Part shown: one piece after another, positions 60,832 through 64,000 of the stretch | Layout of the letters: every line of letters begins with the position of its first letter | Position numbering within the stretch: the stretch's first letter is position 1 | Assembly: GCA_964019135.1 (NCBI GenBank) | Contig: OZ025257.1 | Span: 24,288,352 to 24,352,351 of the forward strand | Source: Arenicola marina | Lineage: Eukaryota; Annelida; Polychaeta; Arenicolidae | Reading direction: 5' to 3' | Length of the DNA: 64,000 nt | Program-made: the position numbers and the translations under genes | The notes under the pieces: model-generated | What the model was told of the DNA's origin: nothing | What the model saw: the letters and a program-made list of their open reading frames with translations, nothing else | Databases searched by the model: none

Positions 60832-62029
60832 TAGCCATACATGACCATTACAAGCAGAGAGCTGTGTAAGGTCATACCAACAAGCGCACGTTTGCTGTGC
60901 AAAACGGCACATGACATCGCCACAAGCATAACAAGCATCCCTTCCGCTAACTCGAAATACTTAATATCTTCTTCATTCCTATTTCTAATGTGGGGTAGGT
61001 CTTATAAAGGCTAAACTCACGCACAGACTGTACAATTCCGATTCCTTTCCAAGCTTTTTATTTCACATCACTTTGTCTGCCATGACAGTTCTCGTTTAGG
61101 TCACATGACATATAAAAATATGGAGGTGTACGCGAGATGTCACATGCTTCTCAATGATGTGCCAGTAATACTTTGTTTACATCTAAAATGTTCTCTAATA
61201 CGGTCACTAATAGAACTTGCTCTATTTGTGACAATGAATTTTCCAAAAGAGGACACGGCTACAACAGGTTAGATATATATATACAAGCTAATTTGTGAGA
61301 AAACTGCTACAATGGTGTAAATAAGGAAACTTATTGCTGGCCCATCCCAAATTATGTACAATTTGTTGGTCTATGTGTACATGCTGTTGCCGTTTAAAGA
61401 TGTCTAATATGAGAAGAAAATGAAATAACATATTGATATGGGTCTAATTTTTTTATACTCACATTTCTGGAGAAAAATATTTTTCTAAGACACTTCATCT
61501 ACAAACAATTGTATAATGTTGATGAACTAATTAGTTATTATCGTAATAATATGTCATATGCATACCTGTGATAATGTGTAGCATAAATATTGATATCCTA
61601 TTTTGATGGATGTTATATATGTTTTAATTTTTGTAAGAACGGCTAACATTCGATATCAAATCTCGCGCCGACAAAGAGGCCATGACGAAGCGAAAAAATT
61701 CAACGACCAATTTCAGACCGCACGGTAGCACCTCTACGTCATCTCGCAGGCATAATGAGAACCTCGCGAGAACTGTCATGGCAGACAGAGTGATGTGAAA
61801 TAAAAAGCTTGGAAAGGAATCGGAATTGTACAGTCTGTGCGTGAGTTTAGCCTTTATAAGACCTACCCCACATTAGAAATAAGAATGAAGAAGATATTAA
61901 GTATTTCGAGTTAGCGGAAGGGATGCTTGTTATGCTTGTGGCGATGTCATGTGCCGTTTTGCACAGCAAACGTGCGCTTGTTGGTATGACCTTACACAGC
62001 TCTCTGCTTGTAATGGTCATGTATGGCTA
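60832..62029 (+). mobile_element. Mutator-like (MULE-type) non-autonomous DNA transposon
   Basis: Length 1198 bp. Terminal inverted repeats of 263 bp (60832-61094 and 61767-62029) begin TAGCCATACATGACC and show only about one mismatch, so the insertion is young. It is flanked by the 9-bp direct repeat TGGCATATC (60823-60831 and 62030-62038). The paralogous block U has the uninterrupted site at 34876-34884. A 9-bp duplication with long inverted repeats fits Mutator-like elements; Merlin also makes 8-9 bp duplications but usually has short ends. Inside, the plus strand at 61188-61267 reads MFSNTVTNRTCSICDNEF with a CxxC pair, then an AG/GTTAGA donor-like site, perhaps a relic first exon. No transposase core is present. 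Confidence 0.85.
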
Positions 62030-62136
62030 TGGCATATCGTCCTTGGTCTGATTTGACTCTCAGTTAAAGGCACCTGTAACTCGCTAATTCTCGCGCCGTA
62101 TACATGTGGATCATCTTTGATTGGTTGGTTGGTTAT

Positions 62137-62340
62137 TCAGGACGCTTTAACCACGTTTGGTCATATCGCGTCAATGGGGGAAGGAAGGGAAAGTGGAGCC
62201 ATGTCCCCGGGGATAACCTCCTACTCTTTACGAAGGAAGACATGGGATCTTTATCCTGCGACCACACAGACATGGCCAGAGCAGGGCTCGAACCATCGAT
62301 CCACGTGCGGTTAGGCTCTCAGATGGCCAGAGCACTCAAT
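62137..62340 (-). mobile_element. tRNA-derived SINE
   Basis: On the minus strand, B-box GGTTCGAGCCC and an A-box-like TGGCCATCTGAG have correct spacing. The body is shared with 38985-39170. It lies in sequence that is absent at the matching point (34960/34961) of block U/V. Confidence 0.65.
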
Positions 62341-63600
62341 GCGGGATTATCTTTGGAGATGGGATAAATTAGCTCCAGCGACTCGTGTTGAAGGTAGTAC
62401 GCGGGATCCCCGTGACGTACTAGAGAGTACTATTTATTTGTGACCGTTTCTCGACCTTGCGAGCATTTTTTCTTTTCGATATCTCAAGATTAAGTTAATG
62501 TATATAACAGTGTAAAATTACACAATATCCATGTTCATTTCCGAAAAAACGAGGCAGGCCTATTTATTTCTTCTTCTTAATTAATTGAACATGCAACGAG
62601 CAAGCTTGTGACAGACAATTCTGTATTAATTTTGTCTGAGCAGTTTTTTTTCTGTTGAATATTTCGTGTGGAAATTTCGAAATTCTTCATCGACAGCCAT
62701 TATAGCATTAGTTGTGACCCATTTATTTTTTACAGAAGAGTAGGTAGGAGACATCGTTTTTACTTTATTTTATCATTTTGATTACACATTACTAGAAGTC
62801 GAAGCAAATTGATGAACACCGCCAATCAATCATCTTTAACACGATAAACTCCACGTTAATATAGCAATAGTCAGGTACAAAGGCAACTCAACGATGGTGG
62901 TATATCTTAGCACACTTTTATTTCCAGCCTTCATATCAATGCTATTCTATGGTGTATATTCACATAATAATAGATTGACTAAATGTGTTATCTGTGGAAC
63001 TAACGTTACAATAATCGTGGCTCCCCATACGTCGCTCGCGTTGGGGATTATAGCCAGGAACACTGAACATGACATTTATCACAAAGTATTTCTCACGGTG
63101 CCATTGCTAACTGCCAGCTTATTATATTAAGTTTAATATTGGAATTTTCCTTCTCGTATACATGCGTAAAGTGAACACGAATAATAAGTTGCATCTGTTA
63201 TTCAATATATAAACGCTAGACACGGATAACTTTTCATTCACGGCGTAAAATAGACGACGAGGAGAAAAACAGGAACGATTTGTCAACTTTTCAACATTGG
63301 TCCTAAGTTTGTTCGGCATTACCGAATTACCCATACACTTACAACTACGGTACAAAATATACACATTACCATGACGACATCACCATGACGACAGGACTCC
63401 GACGACGAAACCGATAACAATGAAAGCATGGCGCAAATGAACGTAGGTATAAAATCCGACATGCATTATATACAATATGAGAATCAACTCTGCATCTCAT
63501 GGGATACTATACATATAAACTGAACCATTTGTGGGAAGCAATAGCTGGTTATTTTGATTCTTTACATGCATACCAGTGCAGCCCAGAGGTACGTACAGCC
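62341..63600. other. Sequence present only in the G4-side copy
   Basis: Together with the SINE it forms about 1.48 kb (62117-63600) that separates U' from V'. In the G3-side copy the two join directly. I see no flanking target duplication, so a deletion in the G3 copy is as likely as an insertion here. An open frame at 62894-63130 is not recognised. Confidence 0.5.
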
Positions 63601-64000
63601 CGAAATCGGCCAAAGAACAAAGGAAAAACTTGTGTCGACCTCCAGTCACAGAGAGATATATATCACTGGAATAAAACATGAGGCGAGGCCAATAAATGTG
63701 TGTTTGCCTCAACGCAAAACCGTCACGATGTCCATAAGATTTCTCCACCATTACGTCATGGGAAGTCGAGGAACGCAAAATAATTAATTAAAACAAAATT
63801 ACAAGAAAGCCTTGCCTTGCCAATGCCGGGTCAATCTACAAGGCACAATATACGTTTTCGTGAAATGAACTCTAAAATAATTGTAACCCCCGCAACTCAA
63901 CGTAGGCGCAAACTGCGCCTCCTAGAAGCAATTAAGCAGTTTACGATGCCCCAAATCCCAGTAACAGCTCATGAAGCACGCGCATCGCGAACTAGTTAGA
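63601..64000. repeat. Block V', copy of 34961-35360
   Basis: Nearly identical to 34961-35360 at a fixed offset of 28640. It runs to the window edge, so the duplication continues beyond it. Confidence 0.85.

Overview
The window is eukaryotic and looks like a repeat-rich invertebrate genome. Genes have short phase-1 exons with GT-AG introns, TATA/CCAAT promoters and AATAAA signals. Around them lie LINEs, tRNA-derived SINEs, a Mutator-like DNA transposon, foldback and hAT/Harbinger-like pieces, a Polinton-like fossil and many minisatellites. A marine invertebrate (for example a cephalochordate or a spiralian) is my guess; nothing in the window fixes the species.

The main content is a tandem family of four intact eight-exon genes, all on the minus strand: G1 (7545-9884), G2 (16801-19974), G3 (26847-32591) and G4 (56145-58515). 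Each encodes a 431-residue protein with a signal peptide, a mostly helical body, a His/Gly/Lys-rich linker and only two cysteines outside the signal peptide. I do not recognise the family. All four keep every splice site and reading phase, a TATA box, a CCAAT box and a poly(A) signal about 20 bases after the stop.

The copies are mosaics of two parent types. G4 is pure type X and G2 is pure type Y. G1 has an X-type 3' body and a Y-type 5' end. G3 has a Y-type 3' part and an X-type 5' part. The flanks follow the same pattern: a LINE-bearing block A lies downstream of X-type 3' ends (2736-7430 and 51472-56030), a 49-bp minisatellite of about 4.2 kb lies upstream of Y-type 5' ends (10273-14460 and 20363-24492), and a shared U block lies upstream of X-type 5' ends. 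Unequal crossing-over explains this layout. Intron 5 of Y-type copies holds a minisatellite, and in G3 it has grown to 151 perfect 21-bp units that reach to within seven bases of the 3' splice site.

Between G3 and G4 lies the 3' half of an unrelated minus-strand gene (37318-47282). Eight phase-compatible exons encode about 399 residues of Pro/Ser/Thr-rich, probably disordered protein. It has two suspicious acceptor choices, and its last intron and 3' flank carry ten copies of the CRE palindrome TGACGTCA. SINEs, a 55-bp tandem repeat and G-rich tracts fill its introns.

The left edge (about 840-2066) holds a broken Polinton-like fossil with PC4-like and adenain-like protease coding. The right edge repeats the sequence upstream of G3. 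It carries a young 1198-bp Mutator-like insertion (60832-62029) with 263-bp inverted ends and a 9-bp target duplication; the matching empty site is visible at 34876-34884.
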